A stretch of DNA of 64,000 bases from Herbaspirillum sp. SJZ106 (GTDB lineage Bacteria > Pseudomonadota > Gammaproteobacteria > Burkholderiales > Burkholderiaceae_D): assembly GCF_006715495.1 (NCBI RefSeq), contig NZ_VFNI01000002.1:372001-436000 (forward strand), written 5' to 3'. The position numbers and the translations under genes are program-made. Each line of letters starts with the position of its first letter. Positions within the stretch are counted from its first letter, which is position 1. The notes below the pieces were generated by a model that was given only the letters and a program-made list of their open reading frames with translations, ran no database searches and had not been told where the DNA came from. Positions 8,341-17,182 of the stretch are shown here, piece after piece.

Positions 8341-8829
8341 TTATTGGATGTGTTCGAACACCCCGGCGCTGCGGTTCTTCGCCACCTTGTCCCAGGCGAA
8401 GACCTGGCCGTTCATGGCGACATAGACGCCGGGCGGCAGCAACTGCGCCACGCCGCAGGCGAAGCCGAAGTTGAAGAGCGCGTCGGAGTTGGCGATTTCG
8501 TAGGGGATCATGGCGCCGGTCAGCACGATGGCCTTGTCCAGTTGCGCCTGGCCCAGTACCTGGGCGGTCAGTTGCATGGTGTCGGTGCCGTGCACGATGA
8601 CGATGGCGCGCTGGGACGAACCGCGGCAACTGGCGAGGATGCGCTGGCGGTCGGCGTCCTGCATTTCCAGCGAGTCCAGCAGCGGCAATTCCTCCAGCGC
8701 CACGTCGGAGGTGATGCGCGCGCGGGCGATGACTTGCGGCAGGTGGCTGGCGCCGAAATCGAGCTGCCCCGCGATCTCGTCGTAATGCTTGTCGAAGGTG
8801 CCGCCGGTGGCGATGATGCGTAGACTCAT
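8341..8829 (-). CDS. Single-domain L-asparaginase-like protein
   Basis: A 162-residue protein matching only the N-terminal domain of type I/II L-asparaginases. Both catalytic-site signatures are visible: ATGGTFDK (the first Thr, about residues 7-14) and VHGTDTM (the second Thr and Asp). Full-length enzymes have about 320-340 residues with a C-terminal domain that completes the dimer active site, and that domain is absent. Short asparaginase-domain proteins of this size are, to my knowledge, also seen in other Burkholderiales, so this is probably not a truncation. Activity is uncertain. It ends 12 bp from the end of the convergent yeiE. Confidence 0.75.
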   Translation of the reverse strand: MSLRIIATGGTFDKHYDEIAGQLDFGASHLPQVIARARITSDVALEELPLLDSLEMQDADRQRILASCRGSSQRAIVIVHGTDTMQLTAQVLGQAQLDKAIVLTGAMIPYEIANSDALFNFGFACGVAQLLPPGVYVAMNGQVFAWDKVAKNRSAGVFEHIQ

Positions 8830-8882
8830 GGTTGTCCTGTCAGAAGTAGAACGCATCTCACGCCTATCGATGAAATGAGTTC

Positions 8883-8920
8883 AAAAAAAAGCACCGCCCG
8901 TTATCTTACACGGACGGCGC
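8883..8920 (-). terminator. Rho-independent terminator of the Cache-CheW gene
   Basis: On the minus strand GCGCCGTCCGT (8920-8910) pairs with ACGGGCGGTGC (8901-8891), allowing G-U pairs, and is followed by a run of eight T. It lies directly after the stop of the Cache-CheW gene. Confidence 0.75.
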
Positions 8921-8957
8921 TTCGCTCCCCCTCCCCAGACTTCAGACTTGTCGCAGC

Positions 8958-11555
8958 TTAGGCCGCCATCAATTGCCTTTCCCCCGGCATGGCTTGGGGG
9001 GCCGCATCCAGTTCCTGTGCCGGCGGCGGCAGCGGAATGGTGCCGTCGATCACGTAGGCGAACAGCCGTTCGACCTCGATGGCCTGGATCAGCAGCTTGC
9101 CGCCATTGGCCTTGATCACCTGCGATACCAGCATGGAGTCGCCCTGCATGGCCAGCGGCGTGTGGGTGATTTGCGCCGGGCTGAACTGCGGCACGGCATG
9201 CAGCTCATCGACCAGCAAGCCGATGGTGTGCGCGCCGTGACGCACGATCATCACCTGGCTGCTGCTGGTGACCGCCGAGCGTGTGCCGCGGATCAGGTGG
9301 CCGAGGTCGAATACCCAGACGAATTCCCTGTGCTGGTTGTCGTGGTTCAGGCCGAGTACGCCCACCTGCTCGGCGCGATTGCCCATCGAGGTCGGCAGGA
9401 CGGCCGAGAACGGCACGGCTTCCATTACGTTGGCCGCCGAGATGGCGAACAGGCTATTGTCGGAGAAGAAGGTGGCGTATTCCAGGTCGTCCGGCGATGT
9501 AATGCCGCTCTCCAGCAGGAATTGGCTGGACGCGCCTTGCTGGTTGCCCTGGTTGGTCGCGCCAAAGCACTGGAACACCACCGCGATCACGTCTTCCTGG
9601 TAGCCGTCGCTGACCTTGAATTCGCGATAGCCGTTGGAGGCGCTGCAGGCCACGATGGCGTATTGGCCGTCATGCAAGGTGACGCCGGAGCTGCATTGGC
9701 CATTGGCCAGCTGCAGCATGGCAACGTCGATGTCGAGCGTGCTGCCGACCGGGCGGTTGTCGTCGGTGCTGGAGAGGATGCGTCCGCTGCGGTCGACGTA
9801 GAACGCGCTCATCTTTTCCTTGCCCGCCAGCCCTGCGCGCAGCATGTTGCGAAATTCCGGCGCGGCGTCGAACACGATGCCGATGCCGCCTACCACTGCG
9901 CCGTCATTGTCCAGCGCCCGCACGGCCGCATGGTAGATGTAGGTGTCCTGCCCGCCGTACAAGGCGCTGGGGCCGAAGGCGCTGACATGGTAGTGCTGCT
10001 GGCTGCGCAGCGAGGTCACCTGCGCCAGCGTGGCTTCATCGATGCTGCTGCCGACCACGCTATCGAGATCGTCGCCGGTGCTGGCGACGATGCGGCCGTT
10101 GCGGTCATAGATGAACAGGCGGGTGTAGACCGTGTACAGCCCGTTGATGTAGGCGAGGATCTCGGTCAGCCTGGCGGTGGTGGCTTCATCGAGCGCCGGT
10201 TGCGCCAGCGCCGCGCGCAGCTCCGGCGTGAGCGCCCACCAGCGGCAGTCGTCCGAGCGTTCGTAGAGGTTGCGGTCGAGCAGGTCGACCAGCAGGCTGG
10301 TCGTGAACTCGGCGTCGCGCATGCTGGACGATAGCACGGTCTGGTACAGGTCGTGGATCGACTGTGCGAACAGTTCGTTGCTGCGGTTGCCGGTTTCGCT
10401 GATCTGGTCGAGGATGGTCTTGAGCTTGAGCATCTCGCCGCGCTGCCCGGCGGTCATCACCTGGCCGTTCCAGACGATGCGCTGGATGGTCTTGGCCGCG
10501 GTCATGATGTCGTACAGCGGCGGGCAGAACGAATGCGCGTGCGACAGCAGCCCCTCGGCCAGCTCCGGCGACAGGCGCGAGAGCACGTCGCCGGCGATGC
10601 CGGAAAAGGCGACTTCGACCGGAATCATGACCTGCCCCTGCCAGCCAACCGGGCCCGGATAACCCTGGTAGCCTTCGGAGGCGAAGGTGCGCACCAGGTA
10701 TTCGCGGCCGCAAAACATCATCAGGCGCGCCTGGCCGCCGGCGTTGACCGGCACTTCGGTGCCGGGCGGAATCCATAGGGCGTCGGCGCTTGCAATCACG
10801 CGGTTGTCGCCGTCCAGCAGCAACATGTTGGCGCGCGCTTCCGGGTCGCGGTGCGCGCAGAAGATGCCGGCCATCTCCTCTTCAAAATGGAAGCACAGGC
10901 ACAGCACGCCGATCACTGCACCGGTTTGGGGATGGTGCATGCGGCGCGAATAGATCAGTGCGCGATCCTTGGACGGCCGCAGGTCGGTCGCACGGAAGGT
11001 TTCGACGTAGGTTTCGGATTCCAGCGTCTGCCTGATCAGCGGATCGGCCGTGTGCTCCAGCGGCGTGGCCGGGTCGATCTGCACCAGTACGTTGCCGTCG
11101 GTGTCGGTCAGGATGATTTCGTTGTAGACCGTGTATTTGTTGCGGTACTCGCGCAGGCGATAGCGCGCGGCCTCGACCGAATCGCTGATGCCGGCGACGA
11201 AGTTGCACAGTTCGCGGTCGGTGGCCAGGAAGCCGACGTCGGCGGTGCGTTCATACAGGTTGCGCACCACGATGTCGATCACGTATTGCGCCTTGGTGCC
11301 GATTTCAGCCAGCACGTTGCGCACTTTTTCTTCCACCAGGCTGCTCACCAGTTCGCGTTCCAGCCGGGAGAATCCCGAGCGGGTGGCGGCCATGGTGGGG
11401 AGGATGGTCTTGGCTTCGGTGGGGCAGTTCATCTTGGCCGAGGCTTCGATGACGCGCCACATCAGGTTCAGTTCCTGGAGCGACTGTTCGCATTTGGCGA
11501 CGTCGCGCATGTAGGGCAAAAACGTTTCCGTCTGTACGGTCGTGGCATGTTGCAT
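8958..11555 (-). CDS. Soluble tandem-Cache protein with C-terminal CheW domain
   Basis: An 865-residue protein with no signal peptide and no membrane helix. It has two related sensory modules of the Cache type, at about 70-320 and 410-665. Each carries the same motif near its start (RNLYERTADVGFLA at 98-111 and RNLYERSDDCRWWA at 429-442), and both contain VYNEIILTDTDGNVL / VYTRLFIYDRNGRIV-type strands. This suggests internal duplication. Residues about 690-845 form a CheW-like domain (YATFFSDNSLFAISAANVME, GVLGLNHD, VMIVRHGAHTIGLLVDEL). It would therefore link small-molecule sensing to a chemotaxis kinase complex without crossing the membrane. The ATG at 11555 has a GAGGGG site upstream; the longer frame to 11747 has no domain character. 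No che genes are in the window, so its partner array is encoded elsewhere. Confidence 0.8.
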   Translation of the reverse strand: MQHATTVQTETFLPYMRDVAKCEQSLQELNLMWRVIEASAKMNCPTEAKTILPTMAATRSGFSRLERELVSSLVEEKVRNVLAEIGTKAQYVIDIVVRNLYERTADVGFLATDRELCNFVAGISDSVEAARYRLREYRNKYTVYNEIILTDTDGNVLVQIDPATPLEHTADPLIRQTLESETYVETFRATDLRPSKDRALIYSRRMHHPQTGAVIGVLCLCFHFEEEMAGIFCAHRDPEARANMLLLDGDNRVIASADALWIPPGTEVPVNAGGQARLMMFCGREYLVRTFASEGYQGYPGPVGWQGQVMIPVEVAFSGIAGDVLSRLSPELAEGLLSHAHSFCPPLYDIMTAAKTIQRIVWNGQVMTAGQRGEMLKLKTILDQISETGNRSNELFAQSIHDLYQTVLSSSMRDAEFTTSLLVDLLDRNLYERSDDCRWWALTPELRAALAQPALDEATTARLTEILAYINGLYTVYTRLFIYDRNGRIVASTGDDLDSVVGSSIDEATLAQVTSLRSQQHYHVSAFGPSALYGGQDTYIYHAAVRALDNDGAVVGGIGIVFDAAPEFRNMLRAGLAGKEKMSAFYVDRSGRILSSTDDNRPVGSTLDIDVAMLQLANGQCSSGVTLHDGQYAIVACSASNGYREFKVSDGYQEDVIAVVFQCFGATNQGNQQGASSQFLLESGITSPDDLEYATFFSDNSLFAISAANVMEAVPFSAVLPTSMGNRAEQVGVLGLNHDNQHREFVWVFDLGHLIRGTRSAVTSSSQVMIVRHGAHTIGLLVDELHAVPQFSPAQITHTPLAMQGDSMLVSQVIKANGGKLLIQAIEVERLFAYVIDGTIPLPPPAQELDAAPQAMPGERQLMAA

Positions 11556-11861
11556 GGTTGTCGAGCCCCTCTGGTAGCGCCGCAAGACCAACGAATCGCG
11601 ATGTTGGATCTTCCGACATCTGTTGTTTGTTTTTTTGTGTTTTGCAAAGGAGGCGCTGCAAATTGCGTGCCAATCCGAACAGCGGTGCGCATCGATTTTT
11701 GATGCCGCACGGCAATGCGCGCGCGGCGCTGTCAGCCCCGGCGGCAACGACGCCGCTCATCATCGGAATGAGGTGCGGAATGAGGTACGGAATGAGGTAC
11801 GGAATGAGGTACGGGATGGGGCGGGACCTCATCAGAAAATGAACCTTATAATGCAGCGGAT
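11556..11861. other. Divergent intergenic region of the Cache-CheW gene and an unknown gene
   Basis: The 306-bp gap holds the promoters of two divergent genes and the 12-bp tandem repeat at 11765-11812. An AT-rich stretch around 11620-11660 is the likely promoter zone of the leftward gene. I see no further gene or RNA here. Confidence 0.6.
11765..11812. repeat. Four copies of a 12-bp tandem repeat
   Basis: The unit GGAATGAGGTAC occurs at 11777-11788, 11789-11800 and 11801-11812. A first copy with one change (GGAATGAGGTGC) is at 11765-11776. It is followed by a decayed partial copy (GGGATGGGG). The array ends about 50 bp before the start of the gene at 11862 and about 210 bp upstream of the Cache-CheW gene. 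Twelve bases is close to one helical turn and keeps reading frame. Confidence 0.9.
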
Positions 11862-12617
11862 ATGAAACCATTGGCGCCCGGCACCGTCATCTTTCATCGC
11901 CATCGCGGCTATGGCGTGATCGTGTCCGTCAATTTGTTGACGGGCTGGATTTCTGCGCGCTTTGGCAGCGAGGTGCGCACGCTCGATCTCAACCTGTCGT
12001 CCGACGAAGTCCAGCATGCGGACGGCACGCCGATCCTGTTTCGACGCTCGCCGCCGGACCGCATGCCGCATGCGCGGCTGATGGCGATGGTGCGCGAGTT
12101 GCACCGCAACGGTTATCAGCGGCTGTATCTCTACAGTTGGCCCAAGCCTTCCGGGCTGCATTGGCGCTGGCACTTGTTTACCGGGCCGCGGCAATGGATA
12201 GAGCGGCCCTGGCGCGAAGGTTGGTATGGTTCAGGGGCCGACTACAATTTCAACCCGGTGATGGGGTGGGGCGATACGCCCGGCGCAACGCCGGAAGAGC
12301 TGGCGCGCCTGTTGGCGCAGTTCGATCCGCAGGGCCTGGCGCAGGCGCTGGGTGAGGATGAAGAGCACAGCAACTGGTTCGAAATGGTATGCGCCACGCT
12401 GCTGCCCGATTATGCGTTCAGCCTGGGCTGGCATGACAACGGCAGCATGCCGGAGTACTTGCCGGTCATTCCGATACGCCGCAACGTGCCTGAATATGCC
12501 GGGCCGCCATTGCCATGGCCGCCCGGTTGGCGGCATCTGTGGCGGGCGTCGGGCAAGGCGCCGCCGTTGCGATACGACCCGCCCGTGCGCGCCACTTACC
12601 GCATCACTCCAGAGTAG
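11862..12617 (+). CDS. Unrecognised Trp-rich protein
   Basis: A 251-residue protein that I cannot place in a named family. Residues 3-45 (PGTVIFHRHRGYGVIVSVNL, then GWISARFGSEVRTLDL) look like a small SH3/Tudor-like beta-barrel of the kind that starts CarD-type or UvrD-tail domains. The rest is rich in Trp, Pro and Tyr (WPKPSGLHWRWHLFTGP, PPLPWPPGWRHLWR). There is no signal peptide or membrane helix. Codon use looks like that of its neighbours. It converges on the dehydrogenase gene with an 12-bp gap and diverges from the Cache-CheW gene. It looks like a real gene because it is a long frame without competing homology on the other strand. Confidence 0.7.
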   Translation: MKPLAPGTVIFHRHRGYGVIVSVNLLTGWISARFGSEVRTLDLNLSSDEVQHADGTPILFRRSPPDRMPHARLMAMVRELHRNGYQRLYLYSWPKPSGLHWRWHLFTGPRQWIERPWREGWYGSGADYNFNPVMGWGDTPGATPEELARLLAQFDPQGLAQALGEDEEHSNWFEMVCATLLPDYAFSLGWHDNGSMPEYLPVIPIRRNVPEYAGPPLPWPPGWRHLWRASGKAPPLRYDPPVRATYRITPE

Positions 12618-12629
12618 GACCTGGCACGC

Positions 12630-13604
12630 TCAGGGGTTGAGGACGTTCCTGGGCGTGCCCGCGGCATAGTCCAGGATGTTCTGGAAGGCCGCGCGGAAGT
12701 ACAGCTCGTAGCCATCCTTTTCCACGTAGCCCAGGTGCGGCGCGGCCACCACGTTATCCATCTTCAGCAAGGGCGAGTCCACCGGCAGCGGTTCCTGTTC
12801 ATAGACATCGAGCGCGGCCAGGCCGGGGCGGCCCTGGTTCAAGGCGGCCACCAGCGCGTCTGCCTCGACCAGTTCGGCGCGGCTGGTGTTGACGAAGCAG
12901 GCGGTCGGTTTCATCAGCGCCAGGTCGGTCGCCTTGACGATGCCGCGGGTGGCCTCGTTCAGGCGCAGGTGCAGCGACAGCACGTCGGCCTGGCTGAAAA
13001 ATTCTTCCTTGCCGGCAGCGATGCCGTAGCCATCCTTGGCGGCCTGTTCGCGGCTGGCGTCGCGCCCCCAGATCACTACCTTCATGCCGAAGGCGCGGCC
13101 GTAGCCGGCCACCATGCGGCCGATCTTGCCGTAGCCCCAGATGCCCAGCGTGCGCCCCTTCAATGCGCTGCCGATCGTATTGTGATGGGGCGTGGCCGAT
13201 ACCTGCTGCCAGGCGCCGGCGCGCAGGGCGAGGCAATATTGCGGCACGCGGCGCATGGCGGCCATGATCAGCGCCCATGTCAGCTCGGCCGGCGCAGTGG
13301 GATCGCCTACGCCTTCAACGATGGTGATGCCGCGTTCGGTGGCTGTCGCCACATCGATGTGGCCGCTGACCTTGCCGGTTTGCGAAATCAGTTTCAGCAG
13401 CGGCAATTTCTCCAGCAGCATCTTGTTGAGCACGGTGCGTTCACGGATCAGCACCAGGGCATCGAAGGGCGCCAGCCGCGCCGCCAGTTGCCCCGTGCCG
13501 CGCACGCTGTTGTTGAACACCTTGACGTCGTGGCCGTCGAGCATGCGGAAGCAATCGAGGTGGCGGACGGCGTCCTGATAATCATCGAGGATGGCAATTT
13601 TCAT
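12630..13604 (-). CDS. D-2-hydroxyacid dehydrogenase family protein
   Basis: A 324-residue NAD(P)-dependent dehydrogenase of the D-isomer-specific 2-hydroxyacid family. The central Rossmann fold has the glycine motif (GIWGYGKIGRMVAGYGRAFGMKV). The conserved catalytic trio appears as Arg in FVNTSRAELVE, Glu in DVYEQEPLP, and His in VAAPHLGYVEKDGYE. The N-terminal substrate domain begins MKIAILDDYQD, usual for the subgroup annotated as D-2-hydroxyacid dehydrogenase or phosphoglycerate-dehydrogenase-like. The substrate cannot be read from sequence, and no pathway partner is adjacent. Confidence 0.9.
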   Translation of the reverse strand: MKIAILDDYQDAVRHLDCFRMLDGHDVKVFNNSVRGTGQLAARLAPFDALVLIRERTVLNKMLLEKLPLLKLISQTGKVSGHIDVATATERGITIVEGVGDPTAPAELTWALIMAAMRRVPQYCLALRAGAWQQVSATPHHNTIGSALKGRTLGIWGYGKIGRMVAGYGRAFGMKVVIWGRDASREQAAKDGYGIAAGKEEFFSQADVLSLHLRLNEATRGIVKATDLALMKPTACFVNTSRAELVEADALVAALNQGRPGLAALDVYEQEPLPVDSPLLKMDNVVAAPHLGYVEKDGYELYFRAAFQNILDYAAGTPRNVLNP

Positions 13605-13679
13605 GAGGGTCTCCGTGGCTTTGCCTGTTCAATCGCGTCATCGCGGAAAAGATGGATGAGGCGCACCGGCAACATCATA

Positions 13680-13729
13680 AAGGGATTGCCGGGCTTCGGG
13701 CTGCCCGGGAGCCGATGCGGCAATCCCTT
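13680..13729. other. Long stem-loop / cruciform in the pckG upstream gap
   Basis: AAGGGATTGCC (13680-13690) and GGCAATCCCTT (13719-13729) are perfect 11-bp arms. The interior can fold again (CCGGG and CCCGG). Neither strand shows a strong T-run after it, and there is no gene directly upstream on either strand to terminate. Confidence 0.6.
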
Positions 13730-14200
13730 TGGGGCGGGTTCGTCCGCAGGTTTCCCCCTGGTGTATTGCGGGCGATGCTTGCATGATTATCTGCTTTACT
13801 CGCATATTTTTTTTGGAGAAAGTGGCGGCGCTGGACGCACTGCGGCGGCGGGCGCGGATGCCGGGGCCGGGCCGCGGGCCTGGGTGTTGTCCAGGCGCGG
13901 GCGACGTCAGGCGGCGACGGCATGGCGGGCATCAATTCCATGATCCCTGGCGCCAGGCCGGCAAAAACATGGGAAGAGGGGCCGGATGAAAAATTTTGCC
14001 GATTTCCAAATCAGATATTCTCTGTGTGAATGACTGACTCCCCGCAATCCCGCTAGAATCCAGTATTCATGCGGATTTGGCGAGAAATCGTGTTATGCGC
14101 CTGGGTAATGAAAAAACAGTTTTTTTTTAATTTGTAATTACCTACTACATAAGTCGGGTATTTCCTGCTACAAATTTCAGTAAATTCTTTTTTATCGGGG

Positions 14201-14206
14201 TACAAT
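14201..14206 (+). promoter_or_regulatory. Probable -10 box of pckG
   Basis: TACAAT fits a sigma70 -10 box and lies in an AT-rich stretch 220 bp before pckG. The -35 region is not convincing. Transcription would start near 14213, giving a leader of about 210 nt. Confidence 0.4.
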
Positions 14207-14222
14207 CCCTGCCACTTTTTCT

Positions 14223-14244
14223 CACTTTTGACTGTCGAAAAGTG
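14223..14244. promoter_or_regulatory. Inverted repeat near the pckG transcription start (operator candidate)
   Basis: CACTTTT (14223-14229) and AAAAGTG (14238-14244) are perfect 7-bp arms separated by 8 bp. They sit just after the predicted -10 box of pckG. The symmetry and AT-rich arms suit a dimeric repressor. No regulator gene is adjacent. Confidence 0.4.
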
Positions 14245-14425
14245 ACTGGAGCCCGCCCCCATCCACGGCGCGGGCCTTGCAGCCGAGATCCGGCCGCTAT
14301 CGACAAGACCGCCGTATCGCTGGCTGGCGTGACCTGCGCCCACACCCACCCGCCAGTTACAAGCAGACGACGATCCTGCCGTGCCAAGACGAATTCTTTA
14401 ACTTGTGGCATTGGAGGTACAACCT

Positions 14426-16294
14426 ATGAATCAACCCCTTATGGCTGGTGTTCCCGCAGTCAACGCGCCCGCGTACGTCAAACATCAGAAATTGATCAAC
14501 TGGGTTGCGGAAATCGCCGCGCTGACCAAGCCGGCTCGCATTTTCTGGTGCGATGGCACCCAGGAAGAATACGATCGCCTGTGCGCCGAGATGGTCGCCG
14601 CCGGCACCATGAAGAAGCTGAACCAGGAAAAGCGCCCCAACAGCTACCTGGCTTGCTCCGATCCGTCCGACGTGGCGCGCGTGGAAGACCGTACCTTCAT
14701 CTGTTCCAAGACCAGGGAAGAAGCCGGCCCGACCAATAACTGGACCGACCCGGCCGAAATGCGCCAGACCCTCAACGGGCTGTTCGACGGCTGCATGGCC
14801 GGCCGCACGCTGTACGTGGTGCCGTTCTCGATGGGCCCGCTGGGTTCGCCGATCGCTCACATCGGCGTCGAACTGTCCGATTCGCCCTACGTCGCCGTCA
14901 ATATGCGCATCATGACCCGCATGGGCCGTGCGGTGTATGACGTGCTGGGCGCCGATGGCGACTTCGTGCCTTGCGTGCACAGCGTTGGCGCGCCGCTGGC
15001 CGCCGGACAGAAGGACGTGGCATGGCCGTGCAACGCCACCAAATACATCGTGCACTATCCGGAAACCCGCGAAATCTGGTCTTACGGCTCCGGCTACGGC
15101 GGCAACGCGCTGCTCGGCAAGAAATGCTTCGCGCTGCGCATCGCCTCCACCATGGGCCGCGCCCAGGGCTGGCTGGCCGAGCACATGCTGATCCTCGGCG
15201 TGGAGTCGCCCGCGGGCAAGAAGCATTACGTCGCGGCGGCTTTCCCGTCGGCCTGCGGCAAGACCAACTTCGCCATGCTGATTCCGCCCAAGGCGTTCGG
15301 CGGCTGGAAGGTCACCACCATCGGCGACGACATCGCCTGGATCAAGCCCGGCGCCGATGGCCGCCTGTACGCGATCAACCCGGAAGCCGGCTACTTCGGC
15401 GTGGCGCCGGGCACCAACGAAAAGAGCAACTACAACTGCATGGCCTCGGTCGCGGCCAATACCATCTTCACCAACGTGGCGCTGACCGATGACGGCGACG
15501 TCTGGTGGGAAGGCATGACCAAGGAAGCGCCGGCGCACCTGATCGACTGGCAGGGCAAGGACTGGACTCCGGAAATCGCCAAGGAAACCGGCCGCAAGGC
15601 CGCGCACCCGAACGCGCGCTTCACCGTCGCCGCGACCCAGAACCCGGTGATCGACGCCGCCTGGGACGACCCGGCCGGCGTGCCGATCTCGGCCTTCATC
15701 TTCGGCGGCCGCCGCTCCACCACGGTGCCGCTGGTGACCGAAGCCCGCAACTGGGTCGAAGGCGTCTACATGGCCGCCACCATGGGCTCGGAAACCACCG
15801 CCGCGGCCGTCGGCCAGCAGGGCGTGGTGCGCCGCGACCCGTTCGCGATGCTGCCTTTCGCCGGCTACAACATGAGCGAGTATTTCCAGCACTGGCTCGA
15901 CATCGGCAAGAAGATCGCCGCCTCGCCGGCCGAGCTGCCCAAGATCTACTGCGTCAACTGGTTCCGTACCGACGAGAACGGCAAGTTCGTGTGGCCGGGC
16001 TTCGGCGACAACATGCGCGTGCTGAAGTGGATGCTGGACCGCATCGAAGATCCGCAAGGCGTGAAGGCCGGCGCCACCGAACACCTGTTCGGTTTCACGC
16101 CGCGTTTCGACGACCTGCAATGGGATGGCATCGACTTCACCGCCGAGCAGTTCGCCACCATCACTTCCATCGACAAGGCCGCATGGAAGAAGGAACTGGA
16201 GCTGCACGCGGAGCTGTTCGAAAAGCTCAAGTACAAGCTGCCGGGCGAGCTGGAAGGCGTCAAGGGCAAGCTGGAGAAGCAATTGGCCGCCTGA
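14426..16294 (+). CDS. pckG: Phosphoenolpyruvate carboxykinase (GTP)
   Basis: A 622-residue cytoplasmic enzyme that converts oxaloacetate and GTP to phosphoenolpyruvate and CO2, the first committed step of gluconeogenesis. It is the GTP type: about 600 residues, with FPSACGKTN at about 273-280 (P-loop and reactive Cys) and IGDDIAWIK after it. Substrate-loop elements are also visible ([27 protein letters not shown]). The ATG at 14426 has a strong GGAGGT site at 14412-14417. It has its own long leader and a strong terminator at 16321, so it is a single-gene unit. Confidence 0.97.
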   Translation: MNQPLMAGVPAVNAPAYVKHQKLINWVAEIAALTKPARIFWCDGTQEEYDRLCAEMVAAGTMKKLNQEKRPNSYLACSDPSDVARVEDRTFICSKTREEAGPTNNWTDPAEMRQTLNGLFDGCMAGRTLYVVPFSMGPLGSPIAHIGVELSDSPYVAVNMRIMTRMGRAVYDVLGADGDFVPCVHSVGAPLAAGQKDVAWPCNATKYIVHYPETREIWSYGSGYGGNALLGKKCFALRIASTMGRAQGWLAEHMLILGVESPAGKKHYVAAAFPSACGKTNFAMLIPPKAFGGWKVTTIGDDIAWIKPGADGRLYAINPEAGYFGVAPGTNEKSNYNCMASVAANTIFTNVALTDDGDVWWEGMTKEAPAHLIDWQGKDWTPEIAKETGRKAAHPNARFTVAATQNPVIDAAWDDPAGVPISAFIFGGRRSTTVPLVTEARNWVEGVYMAATMGSETTAAAVGQQGVVRRDPFAMLPFAGYNMSEYFQHWLDIGKKIAASPAELPKIYCVNWFRTDENGKFVWPGFGDNMRVLKWMLDRIEDPQGVKAGATEHLFGFTPRFDDLQWDGIDFTAEQFATITSIDKAAWKKELELHAELFEKLKYKLPGELEGVKGKLEKQLAA

Positions 16295-16320
16295 GCCTGT
16301 GCTGCATCGATGAAGTAAGG

Positions 16321-16354
16321 AACGCCTGCCGCAGCGATGCGGCAGGCGTTTTCA
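16321..16354 (+). terminator. Rho-independent terminator of pckG
   Basis: AACGCCTGCCGC (16321-16332) and GCGGCAGGCGTT (16339-16350) form a perfect 12-bp stem with an AGCGAT loop, followed by TTTTCATTT. It may also serve the convergent thioesterase gene. Confidence 0.9.
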
Positions 16355-16367
16355 TTTGGGCGGCGGC

Positions 16368-16814
<447 letters not shown>

Positions 16815-17182
16815 AGTGGTTTGGTTGCGGTCGTGGACGATGGTGCGGATGCACAAAATCCGCTTCCTTGCAGTAACATTGCAACGGGATCCTTATCCTG
16901 CGGCATCGCCGGCGTGCTGTCGAGTTCCGGACGGCGCCGCTTCAATGTTAAGCGATCGCGATCGGAATTTGCCGGGATGGCGGCTTGCAGAAACGCGCAG
17001 CGCCGCCATGTGGTCTGGATGGATACGCAAGTGCCCATGCGCCGCCGGATCCGATAGCATTGCCCTCAACGTCGATAGTTAAATCCAATCAAAAATATTG
17101 ATTAAATAAAATTGATCTATTTTGTTTGGCGTTTTACTATTCTTCCCACTGCTTCACTCAACCCCCTAAAAAGGAAATAGAC
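16815..17182. other. Intergenic region with thioesterase and ahpC promoters
   Basis: The 368-bp gap lies between divergent genes. The left and middle parts show nothing recognisable. The right part is AT-rich (17060-17150) and contains an OxyR-like site at 17075-17111, then a GGAAA-type ribosome site before ahpC. Confidence 0.6.
17075..17111. promoter_or_regulatory. Candidate OxyR binding site upstream of ahpC
   Basis: The OxyR pattern is four short half-elements spaced by 7 bp (ATAG-N7-CTAT-N7-ATAG-N7-CTAT). Here ATAG is at 17075-17078, CAAT at 17086-17089 and ATTG at 17097-17100, with exact 7-bp spacings; the fourth position (17108-17111, AAAA) does not match. The location about 70-110 bp before ahpC fits OxyR activation of peroxide genes. 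Confidence 0.4.

Larger units (their letters stand above)
13605..14425. other. 821-bp intergenic region upstream of pckG
   Basis: The left part (13605-13900) is GC-rich and contains a 50-nt stem-loop at 13680-13729 and an isolated run of eight T near 13812. The right part (about 13980-14240) is AT-rich and holds the likely pckG promoter and leader. Small open frames in the gap have no homology, no clear ribosome site and unconvincing composition, so I did not call a gene. It is one of the longest gene-free stretches of the window. Confidence 0.6.

Noticed and set aside
13729-13989. Small plus-strand frame in the gap upstream of pckG
   Set aside because: 86 codons with no homology, no proper ribosome site and Arg/Pro/Gly-rich GC-driven composition.
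14357-16282. Long open frame (641 codons) antisense to pckG
   Set aside because: It is a shadow of pckG in a high-GC genome, with low-complexity His/Gly/Arg composition and no recognisable domain.
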